Shown in pieces: positions 40,288-48,739 of a stretch of DNA of 64,000 nucleotides (positions are counted from its first letter, which is position 1; the number at the start of each line of letters is the position of its first letter). The notes below the pieces were generated by a model. The model had not been told where the DNA came from. It made no database searches and saw only the letters and a program-made list of their open reading frames with translations. This DNA is from Plasticicumulans acidivorans (GTDB lineage: Bacteria; Pseudomonadota; Gammaproteobacteria; Competibacterales; Competibacteraceae). The position numbers were made by a program, and so were the translations under genes. The stretch covers positions 190,897 to 254,896 of the forward strand of contig NZ_QGTJ01000005.1 in NCBI RefSeq assembly GCF_003182095.1, given 5' to 3'.

Positions 40288-41137
40288 AGATCGATTCATC
40301 CAGTACGCCCGGCTGATGCGCCTGGAGCGGCCGATCGGCAGTTTCCTACTGCTGTGGCCGACGCTGTGGGCTTTGTGGATCGCCGGCGACGGGCTGCCGC
40401 GCGAATCAGTGGTGGTGGTCTTCGTGCTCGGCGTGTTCCTGATGCGCTCGGCCGGCTGCGTCGCCAACGACATCGCCGACCGCCGCTTCGATCCGCACGT
40501 CGAGCGCACCAAGACGCGCCCGCTCGCCGCCGGCAAGGTCAGCGTGCGCGAGGCGCTGTGGCTGTTCATCGGTCTGTGCCTGGCGTCTTTCGCGCTGGTG
40601 CTGACGCAGAACACGCTCACCATCGCCATGTCCTTCGTCGGCGTGGTGCTCGCCGCCTGCTATCCGCTGATGAAGCGCTGGCACCATCTGCCGCAGGTGG
40701 TGCTCGGCATGGCCTTCGGCTGGGGCATCCCGATGGCCTTCACCGCGCAGCAGCAGCAGGTGCCGCTGGTCGGCTGGCTGCTGTTTCTCAGCAATGTGAT
40801 CTGGTCGGTGATCTACGACACGATGTACGCGATGGCCGATCGCGAGGACGATCTGAAGATCGGCGTGAAGTCGACGGCGATCCTCTTCGGTCGCCGCGAC
40901 CGCCAGATCATCGGCATCCTGCAGTGCCTGTTCTTCGCGCTGCTGCTGTGGATCGGCGTGCTCGCCGGGCTCGGCTGCGTCTATTACTTCGGCGTGTTCG
41001 CCGGCGTCTGGTTCGCGCTGTGGGAGCAGTACCTGATCCGTCACCGCGACCCGCACGCCAGCTTCCGCGCCTTCCTCAACAACAACTGGATCGGCCTGTC
41101 GGTCTTCGCCGGCCTGCTGGTCGACAGCCTGCCCTGA
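40268..41137 (+). CDS. ubiA: 4-hydroxybenzoate octaprenyltransferase
   Basis: UbiA attaches the polyprenyl tail to 4-hydroxybenzoate in the inner membrane. The 289-residue product has multiple membrane segments and both Asp-rich prenyl-diphosphate motifs: NDIADRRFDPHVERTKTRPL and YDTMYAMADREDDLKIGVKS. Its start lies inside the end of ubiC, so the pair is translationally coupled. Confidence 0.96.
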   Translation: MNAKHLEDRFIQYARLMRLERPIGSFLLLWPTLWALWIAGDGLPRESVVVVFVLGVFLMRSAGCVANDIADRRFDPHVERTKTRPLAAGKVSVREALWLFIGLCLASFALVLTQNTLTIAMSFVGVVLAACYPLMKRWHHLPQVVLGMAFGWGIPMAFTAQQQQVPLVGWLLFLSNVIWSVIYDTMYAMADREDDLKIGVKSTAILFGRRDRQIIGILQCLFFALLLWIGVLAGLGCVYYFGVFAGVWFALWEQYLIRHRDPHASFRAFLNNNWIGLSVFAGLLVDSLP

Positions 41138-41162
41138 TTTCGCCTGCGCCCTCGGGAGAGTC

Positions 41163-41188
41163 CCCCGGCCCTCGGGGGAGGGCCGGGG
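41163..41188. terminator. GC-rich hairpin between ubiA and the PstS/OmpA fusion
   Basis: CCCCGGCCCTC (41163-41173) pairs with GAGGGCCGGGG (41178-41188) over 11 bases around GGGG. It lies between two converging genes and lacks a T-tract. It may act as a weak terminator or be a REP-like element. Confidence 0.45.
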
Positions 41189-41200
41189 AGCGGGGCGCAC

Positions 41201-42964
41201 TCACAGCACCCAGATTTCCACCCGCCGGTTCTTCTCCATGCCGGTGGTGCTGTCGTTATCGGCGACCGGGTTGGCCGGGCCGAAGCCGCGGATCGCCCGC
41301 GGCTGGATGCCGCGCGCCAGCAGCTCGCGACCGACTTCCTGCGCCCGCTGCTCGGACAGGCGGCGGTTGAAGTTCGGATCACCGCGGTTGTCGGTGAAGC
41401 CGAACAGCAGCACCTGGCGGCCGCGGTTGGCGGCCTGGGCGAGGAATTCCGTCACCCGGTGCAGATCGCGCTGCGCCTTGCCGTCGAGCGTTTCGCTGCC
41501 GGGTCGGAAGCGGAAGTTCACCGACAGCCGCTGCGCCCGGCTGGTCAGCTCGGCGTATTCCGGCGGCACCTCGCCGAGCACGGCGACGCGCTCCGGGCGC
41601 ACCCGCTGCGAGATGAAACCGTTGGCCTCGACCAGATCCTGCCCGGCGTCGCTGAGCGCGAATTCCACCAGCTCGCGGGCGAGCAGCTTGTCGCTGGTCG
41701 GCGGCAGGTACAGGTACAGGCGGCGCGCCAGCGGGTAGTCCTCGGTGGCGACGGTGAACGGCGTTGGCAGCATCGGCAGCGCCCCCGGCTCGGCGATCGC
41801 CAGCGCCTTCGCCGAGCGCACATAGGGCAGGCCGATGAAACCGATCGCCCCCGGATCGGCGGCGACGCGGTCGGCCAGCTCCGGGCTGGACTCGAAGCGC
41901 TGCGCGCTGGCGGTCAGCTTGTGTGCCTTGCCGAGTACCAGCGCGGCGAAGGTGTCCCAGGTGCCGGAGCGCTCGTCGCGGGCGTAGATCGTCACCGGCC
42001 CCGGCTTGCCGCCGAGCTGCGACCAGTCGCGGATCTCGCCGGCGAACAGCTGCGCCACCTGCTCGCGGCTGAGCGCCGTGATCGGGTTCGACGGATGCAC
42101 GATCACCGCCAGCCCGTCGAGGCCGAGCACCTGCTCGGCGGCGCCCGAGCTCATGTCGCCGAGCGCGCTGAGGCGCTGCGCCTCCTCCGGCTTGATCGCC
42201 CGCGAGGCGGCGCCAAGATCGGCACTGCCGCTGGCGAGGTCGGTGAACGCCGTCGCGCTGCCGTGCGAGAACACCTCGACGGCGATCGGCTGTGTCGCGC
42301 CCGGCAGCGTCGCCTCGATGCGCAGCTCGTCGAGGCGGCCGGGCACGCGGCGGATGTCGTGCGCGCCGCGCTGTACGAGGAAGGCTTCGACCAGTGCCGG
42401 CCCCAGCTCGGCACCGATGGTGTTCGAGCCGTGCAGTCGCAGCACCAGTTCGGCAGCCGGGTTCGGCTGCGGCTCGGCGGCGGGGGTGGCCGGTGCCGCG
42501 GTTGGCGCGGGTGTGGCGGGAGCCGGAGCAGCGGGCACGGCTGCCGGCGCGGTGGCGGCGACTGCGGCGCTCGGCACGGTCAGCTCGCTGATGCGGGCGA
42601 GCCGCTCGCCGGCGCTGGGTGCGTCGCGGCCCGGCAGTGACCACCACAGCAGCGGCAGCAGCAGCGCCAGCAGCAGGCCGATCAGCAGCAGTCCGCGGCT
42701 GCTGCGCCTGGCGACCGCGGGGGCAGCGGCCGGCCGCCGCAGGATCTGCTGCACCTGCGCCGCGGCTTCGCGCACCGCGGCCTGCTCGCTGTGCAGTGCC
42801 TGCTCGACGATGCCGTCGCGATAGGTGTCGTCGCGGCGCAGGCGCTCGAAGTCGACATGTTCGTCATGCTCGCTGCGGGCCAGAGCCCGCTTCAGGGTCC
42901 ACAGGGCCAGACCCAGTTCGGTCGAGCGGGTGTCCATGTCCATGGGTGGCGTCTCCCCGTTCAT
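41201..42964 (-). CDS. Membrane-anchored fusion: PstS-like binding domain plus OmpA peptidoglycan-binding domain
   Basis: The 587-residue product has a cytoplasmic N-terminus (1-88), one membrane helix (about 91-109, GLLLIGLLLALLLPLLWWSL) and a Pro/Ala-rich linker to about 172. A phosphate-binding-protein-like domain follows (about 173-440; HGSNTIGAELGPAL, SGSADLGAASRAI, VHPSNPITALSREQVAQLFA). The C-terminal OmpA-like domain (about 475-587) has FTDNRGDPNFNRRLSEQRA and the final ENRRVEI-type signature as MEKNRRVEIWVL. It would tie a periplasmic phosphate-type sensor to the cell wall. No pst transporter is nearby. GAGGGA precedes the ATG. Confidence 0.85.
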   Translation of the reverse strand: MNGETPPMDMDTRSTELGLALWTLKRALARSEHDEHVDFERLRRDDTYRDGIVEQALHSEQAAVREAAAQVQQILRRPAAAPAVARRSSRGLLLIGLLLALLLPLLWWSLPGRDAPSAGERLARISELTVPSAAVAATAPAAVPAAPAPATPAPTAAPATPAAEPQPNPAAELVLRLHGSNTIGAELGPALVEAFLVQRGAHDIRRVPGRLDELRIEATLPGATQPIAVEVFSHGSATAFTDLASGSADLGAASRAIKPEEAQRLSALGDMSSGAAEQVLGLDGLAVIVHPSNPITALSREQVAQLFAGEIRDWSQLGGKPGPVTIYARDERSGTWDTFAALVLGKAHKLTASAQRFESSPELADRVAADPGAIGFIGLPYVRSAKALAIAEPGALPMLPTPFTVATEDYPLARRLYLYLPPTSDKLLARELVEFALSDAGQDLVEANGFISQRVRPERVAVLGEVPPEYAELTSRAQRLSVNFRFRPGSETLDGKAQRDLHRVTEFLAQAANRGRQVLLFGFTDNRGDPNFNRRLSEQRAQEVGRELLARGIQPRAIRGFGPANPVADNDSTTGMEKNRRVEIWVL

Positions 42965-43063
42965 CGCGCGATCCCTCGTGCTTGTGGCTGGGAAGCCGCC
43001 AAGTGTGCAGGCGCAGCATGACGCCGTGGTGACGCGGTCAGGCCGCCGTGCCGCGTACCCGGT

Positions 43064-46000
43064 TCAGCGTGGCGACCACTGCGGCAGCGGCCCGGCGCAC
43101 TCGATCGGGTAGCGCGCCAGCGAACCATCACGCGGATCGGCCGCCAGCCAGCCGATATGTCGCCAGGCCTCGCCGCTGGTCTGGATCAGCCGATTCGCAC
43201 GCGGGTCGAGCACGACAAAGCCGTCACTGAACAGCTGGATGCGCGGGCCGATTTCCTCGCCACTTTGCACGTCCCAGCGGCGCAGCGTGCCGTCCCCGCT
43301 TGCCGAGATCAGCGAGCGGCCGTCGGCTGCGAAGGCGCAGGCGGTGATGGGGTTGGTGTGGCCCACGAACACGCGCCGGCACTCGCCGCTGTCGGCGTCC
43401 CACAGGCGCAGCGTGCCGTCCCGGCTTGCCGAGATCAGCGAGCGGCCGTCGGCTGCAAAGGCGCAGGCGGTGACGGCGCTGGTGTAGCCCTTGAACACCC
43501 GCCGGCACTCGCCGCTGTCGGCGTCCCACAGGCGCAGCGTGCTGTCCCAGCTTGCCGAGATCAGCGAGCGGCCGTCGGCTGCGAAGGCGCAGGCGGCGAC
43601 GTAGTTTGTGTGGCCCTCGAACACCCGCCGGCACTCGCCGCTGTCGGTGTCCCACAGGCGCAGCGTGCGGTCCTCGCTTGCCGAGATCAGCGAGCGGCCG
43701 TCGGCTGCGAAGGCGCAGGCGGTGACGGCGTTGGTGTGGCCCTCGAACACCCGCCGGCACTCGCCGCTGTCGGTGTCCCACAGGCGCAGCGTGCGGTCCT
43801 TGCTTGCCGAGATCAGCGAGTGGCCGTCGGGCGCGAAGGCACAGGCGGTGACGGGGTTGGTGTGGCCCACGAACACGCGCCGGCACCCGCCGCTGTCGGC
43901 GTCCCACAGGCGCAGCGTGTGGTCCCCGCTTGCCGAGATCAGCGAGCGGCCGTCGGCTGCGAAGGCGCAGGCGGCGACGTAGTTTGTGTGGCCCTTGAAC
44001 ACCCGCCGGTACTCGCCGCTGTCGGCGTCCCACAGGCGCAGCGTGCTGTCCCCGCTTGCCGAGATCAGCGAGCGGCCGTCGGCTGCGAAGGCGCAGGCGG
44101 CGACGTAGTTTGTGTGGCCCTCGAACACCCGCCGGCACTCGCCGCTGTCGGTGTCCCACAGGCGCAGCGTGCGGTCCCAGCTTGCCGAGATCAGCGAGCG
44201 GCCGTCGGCTGCGAAGGCGCAGGCGTTGACGGCGTTGGTGTGGCCCTCGAACACCCGCAGGCACTCGCCGCTGTCGGTGTCCCACAGGCGCAGCGTGCGG
44301 TCCTCGCTTGCCGAGATCAGCGAGCGGCCGTCGGCTGCGAAGGCGCAGGCGGTGACGTCGCTCATGTGGCCCTCGAAAACCCGTAGGCACTCGCCGCTGT
44401 CGGTGTCCCACAGGCGCAGCGTGCGGTCCTTGCTTGCCGAGATCAGCGAGTGGCCGTCGGGCGCGAAGGCACAGGCGGTGACGGGGTTGGTGTGGCCCAC
44501 GAACACGCGCCGGCACTCGCCGCTGTCGGTGTCCCACAGGCGCAGCGTGCGGTCCCCGCTTGCCGAGATCAGCGAGCGGCCGTCGGCTGCGAAGGCGCAG
44601 GCGGTGACGGCGTTGGTGTGGCCCTCGAACACCCGCCGGCACTCGCCGCTGTCGGTGTCCCACAGGCGCAGCGTGCGGTCCTTGCTTGCCGAGATCAGCG
44701 AGTGGCCGTCGGGCGCGAAGGCGCAGGCGTAGGCGGCGACACGGTATGTGTGGCCCTTGAACACACGCAGGCACTCGCCGCTGTCGGTGTCCCACAGGCG
44801 CAGCGTGCGGTCCTCGCTTGCCGAGATCAGCGAGCGGCCGTCGGCTGCGAAGGCGCAGGCGGTGACGTCGCTCATGTGGCCCTCGAAAACCCGTAGGCAC
44901 TCGCCGCTGTCGGTGTCCCACAGGCGCAGCGTGCGGTCCTCGCTTGCCGAGATCAGCGAGCGGCCGTCGGGCGCGAAGGCGCAGGCGGTGACCTGGTCAT
45001 CGTGGCCATCGAGTATGGCCAGCCTGTGTTGCGCCGGCAGCGGCGTCGTCAAGGCGCTGGCCGGTGTGTTCAATGCGCCCAGCTGCTCGGGCCAGCCAGC
45101 CTGCAAACCCAGCGCATCCTGTAGCTGGCAGCTCAGCCATTGCGTGCGGTAGCCGTGCGTTGCGCGAAAGTCGGCGGCCGGCAGGTGGCAGTCGCGGAAC
45201 AGGGCGGCGTTCAGCTCGGCGCCGCGGAAGTCGGCGCGTGCGGCCAGTACATCGAACAGCTCGGCATCGCTCAGGTCGGCCTTACCGAGGTCAGCGTCGC
45301 TGAGGTCGACGTGGCGCAGCGTGGCGCGGTCGAGTCGCGCACCGCGCAGCACAGCGCGGCTCAGGTTCAGCCGCGGCTGGGCCGGGTCGCCCTGTATGTC
45401 GATTTCGCGCAGCTGCGCGCCTTCGAGGCGCACGCCGCTGAGCGGCACCTGCGGGTAGCCGCGGGCGAGGGCATGCAGGGTGTAGCGCAGGGCGTTTTCG
45501 CTGGCCTGTGCCCGGTAGCTGTCGCGCAGCGTGCGCAGGCCGCGACGCAGTGCCTCGGCGTGTTCGGCTTCGTCTTCACTCAGCAACTGGCCGAGAAAGT
45601 CGAGCACTTCGCGGTTCAATGCCGGCAGCGCCCAGGCCTGCGGCTGATCGGCACGCAGGGCGCGCTGCAGGTGACTGGCGAGGAAGAATTCCTGCAGCGA
45701 GCTGTGGGCGAAGCGGAAGCGGTCCTCGCCCTCGCGCACCAGAAAGGTCGCGGTGCGCAGGTCTTCCTTCAGCAGCTCGCGGTCGCGGCCGTGGTAATGC
45801 GCGTCGATGTCCGGGTGGGTGCGCAGGTAGTCGATCAGCCATTGTTCCAGCTCGCCGACGGCCCAGCTGCGTCGCCCTTCGCGCCACAGCGTCGCCGCGC
45901 AGCGCTCCATCAGTTCGAGCTTGTGCTCGGGCAGCAGCTGGTGCTTGCCGGTGTCGCGCTCCAGCCAGCTCAGCACCAGGTGGCGGTACAGGCGTGCGCC

Positions 46001-47806
46001 GGTGACCGGGCGGCCTTCCAGGCGCCAGCGCTCGATCTGCGCGATGTGCTGTGCGATCAGGCTCAGTGTGTAAGGCCGTGCGGCCATTTCGCTGAGGTTG
46101 TGCACGCTGGCGATCAATTCGAGCAGGCGTTTGGGGTCTTCGGTGGGCAGGGTGTGCTGCAGATAGGTGCGGATCTGCTCTGCGGTGAACGGCAGCAGGA
46201 CCAGCGCGCGGTAGTCGCGGGCGCCGATGCCGTCGCGGCCCTCGGTGGTGAAGTGGGTGTTCTGCTCACGCAGCGTGCGGAAGTAGTGGCTGCGGCAGCT
46301 CAGCAGCAGGCGGCCACGGCGCGCGGACTTGGGCGGGTTCGCGGCCGGCGGCAGCAGGCGGAACAGCTCGCGGGTGAAGCGCTGGCCGGCGGCGGTCGAC
46401 AGATGCACCAGCACCTCGTCGAGGCCGTCGAAAATCGCCAGCGCACCGTCCTCGCGCACCAGGCGGATCGCTTCGTTGGCGCTCAGCGTGACCTCGGCAC
46501 CGCGCCAGCTGCCGCGCAGGGCGCTGTCGATGATGTCGTCGAGTTGGGGGGCCTGCTGCCGCGCGGCGTCGACATGGCGCAGGTCGAAGTACAGCGGCAG
46601 CGGCGTGGCCGGCACGTGCTGGCGGCGCTCCAGCAGGCGGGCGGCGAAGGCTTTGCAGGTGGTGGTCTTGCCCATGCCGTACTCGCCGAGCAGCGCACAG
46701 TAGGGCTGGCCCTGCGGGTTCTGCAGCCAGTCGTCGAGATAGTCGAGCGCATCGACACGCTCGATGTTGCGCTCGGCGCGCATGTTCTGCGCGTGCAGCT
46801 TGTCGAGGCTGGTGCATTGCGCCTGTGTCGGTACGAAGTGCCGGGCGTCGCCGGCGAGGTAATCGCGTTGCTGGTCTTGCCAGCGTCGCGGCGGTTTATC
46901 GGGGGGCGGTGCAAAGTGAGCGTCGACGGCTTCGATGATTGCGGTGTACAGCGCGTCGACGAAATCGTCCTTATCCTCATCCGTTGAGCAGCTTTGATAG
47001 GAATGCTCGTTGAGCCGGAAGACTTGTAATGTCTCCAATCCTTTGAGGTCTGTTTTGCCGCTGAAGTCGAGGGTTTTCAGTTCGACCGGCAGCGCGCATT
47101 TGTCAGCAGTCGTGTCGTTGGGAAAAAAGTGTGCAAGCTCATGCTTGACGATGTAGTCGCTGGCTAGGAAGGCCGGGCTGACCAACAACAGACCGACAGG
47201 GCAATGCTTGACCGCCTCCTGAATCTGTTTGTGCCAGTCCTGGCCAACGATCAAGTCCTCCACGTCACGCCAGCTTACGAAGCTGTAGTCCTTCGCATTC
47301 TGTAGTCGACAGCGCAACCGCTGGAGCAGGTCGGTGACGAGGTCCTTTTCGTCTCTGGCGGAGGACACAAAGTAAGGGACTGTGCGCCGGCCGTGTTCGT
47401 CGCATTCGTAGGCTGATTGCGGAACACGTCCTGCGGCATCGGCCGCCACTTCGCCGGCGGTAAAACTTTCCGCCGCCATCGATGCGCCGTCGTCTCCCGC
47501 GAACCAGCACCAGCGCTGTTGCGGGGGGGTGCGCGTCTGTGTGTCGACTTCGAGGCTGAGCGTGATGTCGGCGTCCTTGGCGGCGTTGTTCAGCCGGCCG
47601 CGGAACTGCCGGAAAGCCGTCAGCGCCGCTTCGCGTTCCATTGCCGAAAACAGTGTCTGCAGCGCGGCGGCGAGCGGGATGCCCTGCTCGCTGAATGGCA
47701 GCGCCAACAGCGCATCGAGGCGCTCACGGTCGGCGCGGCCAAGTTGCTCGCGCAGGAGGTTGGCGTTGCGCTCGACGGCGGTGGCGGAAAGTGGGGGGGT
47801 AGGCAT
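43064..47806 (-). CDS. NLR-like receptor: TIR - NACHT NTPase - pentapeptide repeats - 14 WD40 repeats
   Basis: The 1580-residue product has five parts. An N-terminal helical region (1-140) precedes a TIR-like domain (about 141-275: VPYFVSSARDEKDLVTDLL, LLLVSPAFLASDYIVKHELA). Its Glu223 stands where TIR NADases have the catalytic glutamate. A NACHT-type P-loop NTPase follows, with Walker A GEYGMGKTTT (Lys380) and Walker B LAIFDGLDEVL (Asp460, Asp463, Glu464), then helical domains to about 780. Pentapeptide-like repeats (about 790-885) and 14 WD40 repeats (933-1522) follow. ATG 47806 is chosen because AAGGAGGG stands just upstream. This is the layout of NLR-type immune proteins (bacterial NACHT/Avs-like antiphage systems); the antiphage role is inferred. 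Confidence 0.88.
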   Translation of the reverse strand: MPTPPLSATAVERNANLLREQLGRADRERLDALLALPFSEQGIPLAAALQTLFSAMEREAALTAFRQFRGRLNNAAKDADITLSLEVDTQTRTPPQQRWCWFAGDDGASMAAESFTAGEVAADAAGRVPQSAYECDEHGRRTVPYFVSSARDEKDLVTDLLQRLRCRLQNAKDYSFVSWRDVEDLIVGQDWHKQIQEAVKHCPVGLLLVSPAFLASDYIVKHELAHFFPNDTTADKCALPVELKTLDFSGKTDLKGLETLQVFRLNEHSYQSCSTDEDKDDFVDALYTAIIEAVDAHFAPPPDKPPRRWQDQQRDYLAGDARHFVPTQAQCTSLDKLHAQNMRAERNIERVDALDYLDDWLQNPQGQPYCALLGEYGMGKTTTCKAFAARLLERRQHVPATPLPLYFDLRHVDAARQQAPQLDDIIDSALRGSWRGAEVTLSANEAIRLVREDGALAIFDGLDEVLVHLSTAAGQRFTRELFRLLPPAANPPKSARRGRLLLSCRSHYFRTLREQNTHFTTEGRDGIGARDYRALVLLPFTAEQIRTYLQHTLPTEDPKRLLELIASVHNLSEMAARPYTLSLIAQHIAQIERWRLEGRPVTGARLYRHLVLSWLERDTGKHQLLPEHKLELMERCAATLWREGRRSWAVGELEQWLIDYLRTHPDIDAHYHGRDRELLKEDLRTATFLVREGEDRFRFAHSSLQEFFLASHLQRALRADQPQAWALPALNREVLDFLGQLLSEDEAEHAEALRRGLRTLRDSYRAQASENALRYTLHALARGYPQVPLSGVRLEGAQLREIDIQGDPAQPRLNLSRAVLRGARLDRATLRHVDLSDADLGKADLSDAELFDVLAARADFRGAELNAALFRDCHLPAADFRATHGYRTQWLSCQLQDALGLQAGWPEQLGALNTPASALTTPLPAQHRLAILDGHDDQVTACAFAPDGRSLISASEDRTLRLWDTDSGECLRVFEGHMSDVTACAFAADGRSLISASEDRTLRLWDTDSGECLRVFKGHTYRVAAYACAFAPDGHSLISASKDRTLRLWDTDSGECRRVFEGHTNAVTACAFAADGRSLISASGDRTLRLWDTDSGECRRVFVGHTNPVTACAFAPDGHSLISASKDRTLRLWDTDSGECLRVFEGHMSDVTACAFAADGRSLISASEDRTLRLWDTDSGECLRVFEGHTNAVNACAFAADGRSLISASWDRTLRLWDTDSGECRRVFEGHTNYVAACAFAADGRSLISASGDSTLRLWDADSGEYRRVFKGHTNYVAACAFAADGRSLISASGDHTLRLWDADSGGCRRVFVGHTNPVTACAFAPDGHSLISASKDRTLRLWDTDSGECRRVFEGHTNAVTACAFAADGRSLISASEDRTLRLWDTDSGECRRVFEGHTNYVAACAFAADGRSLISASWDSTLRLWDADSGECRRVFKGYTSAVTACAFAADGRSLISASRDGTLRLWDADSGECRRVFVGHTNPITACAFAADGRSLISASGDGTLRRWDVQSGEEIGPRIQLFSDGFVVLDPRANRLIQTSGEAWRHIGWLAADPRDGSLARYPIECAGPLPQWSPR
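43241..45010 (-). repeat. Array of 14 near-identical 126-bp tandem repeats encoding WD40 blades
   Basis: Fourteen consecutive 126-bp units encode 42-residue WD40 repeats. The third unit has a 6-bp insertion giving 44 residues (VAAYACAF instead of VTACAF). Units are nearly identical in DNA as well as protein, so the array is young or kept uniform by recombination. Differences concentrate at a few codons (see findings). Because of the repetition, several other frames stay open across this stretch; they are not genes. Confidence 0.95.
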
Positions 47807-47905
47807 TGCGAGACCCTCCTTGCTGGGTGGGTCCAGTCTCATGAGATCGGATTTGTATGTCAACTACGTTTTATACGATATATATACGAAGTTAACCGCA
47901 TGTTT
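47807..47905 (-). promoter_or_regulatory. AT-rich spacer upstream of the NLR-like gene
   Basis: The 99 bases between the comF stop and the receptor start contain an AT-rich run (about 47870-47890) in otherwise GC-rich DNA, a TTGACA hexamer on the minus strand (47863 to 47858) and the AAGGAGGG ribosome site. A correctly spaced -10 was not found, so a promoter is likely but not located. Confidence 0.3.
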
Positions 47906-48634
47906 TTAATCAGCGCTCATCCACCCCGGCGGTGCCGTGCGGGCCAGGGCCCAGACTTCGACGGTTTCGACGCCGGCCAGGTGCAGGGCGCTGGTCAGGG
48001 CGCTGACGGTGTGGCCGGTGGTGAGCACGTCGTCGACGACGGCGACATGCCGGGCGGTGATCGATTCGCGCAGGATGAAGGCGCCGGCGACGTTGCGGCG
48101 GCGTTCGCGGTAGGGCAGGTCGCTCTGGCGGGCGGTGGCGCGGGCGCGGGCGGCGAGCTCGCGCAGCGGCAGGCCGAGGTGCCGGGCCAGCGGGCGGGCG
48201 AGTTCGGTGGCCTGGTTGTAGCCGCGCTCGGCCAGCCGGCGCGGATGCAGCGGCACCGGCAGCAGCAGCTCGGGCCACGGGCCGCCGCGCTGCTGCAGGC
48301 GTTCGGCGAGCAGGCTGCCGAGGCTGCGCGCGGCGGCGAGCTGGTGGCCGAACTTGAGCTGCTGGATCAGGCCGTCGAGCGGCCAGGCATACAGGTACGG
48401 GGCGAAGGCGCGGGCAAATACCGGCGGTTTGCGCTGGCAGCGACCGCACAGGCTGCCGGGTGGTGCGCCCGGCGGCAGCGGCTCGGCACAGCCGGCACAG
48501 GCGTGCAGATTGCGCGGCAGCTCGGAGCAGCAGGCGGCGCAGAGGTCGAGCGGGGCGAGGCCGCGCGCACCGCACAGCAGGCAGCTCGGCGGCAGTACGA
48601 AGTTTTGTATATTTTTTAGCCACTGGTAAACCAT
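47906..48634 (-). CDS. comF: ComF family protein (phosphoribosyltransferase-like)
   Basis: The 242-residue product has an N-terminal zinc-ribbon-like Cys cluster (LPPSCLLCGARGLAPLDLCA; HACAGCAEPL; LCGRCQRKPP) and a PRTase domain with the PRPP loop HVAVVDDVLTTGHTVSAL. ComF/GntX proteins are needed for DNA uptake in competent bacteria and are often beside bioB-region genes. ATG 48634 is preferred over ATG 48640 because AAGGA is better spaced for it. It is divergent from the gene at 48740. Confidence 0.92.
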   Translation of the reverse strand: MVYQWLKNIQNFVLPPSCLLCGARGLAPLDLCAACCSELPRNLHACAGCAEPLPPGAPPGSLCGRCQRKPPVFARAFAPYLYAWPLDGLIQQLKFGHQLAAARSLGSLLAERLQQRGGPWPELLLPVPLHPRRLAERGYNQATELARPLARHLGLPLRELAARARATARQSDLPYRERRRNVAGAFILRESITARHVAVVDDVLTTGHTVSALTSALHLAGVETVEVWALARTAPPGWMSAD

Positions 48635-48650
48635 GAGCATTCCTTGCTGG

Positions 48651-48678
48651 TTGACGAGTCCGTGGCGGCTGTTAGCAT
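48651..48678 (+). promoter_or_regulatory. Promoter candidate for the 48740/bioB/bioF group
   Basis: TTGACG (48651-48656), a 16-base spacer and TAGCAT (48673-48678) resemble a sigma70 promoter, 62 bases before the start at 48740 in the comF divergent gap. No BirA-type operator palindrome was recognised. Confidence 0.35.
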
Positions 48679-48739
48679 GCAGGCGTTGAGGCGCAAACTG
48701 TACGGCTTCATCTGTGCAGTCATGGAGCCTGGTCACATC

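Noticed and set aside
42965..43063. The PstS/OmpA fusion as a second component of the NLR-like system
   Set aside because: It lies 99 bases downstream on the same strand, but there is no overlap and no functional link known; proximity alone does not support a joint system.
43157..44921. Long open frames on both strands across the WD40 repeat array, reading as repetitive peptides
   Set aside because: They are alternate frames of the 126-bp tandem repeats. The minus-strand frame with WD40 sequence continues into the NACHT and TIR domains and is the real one; the others have no domain and no ribosome site.
43241..45010. Possible CRISPR array because of the many regular repeats
   Set aside because: The repeats are 126 bp without unique spacers, are in frame, and encode WD40 blades.
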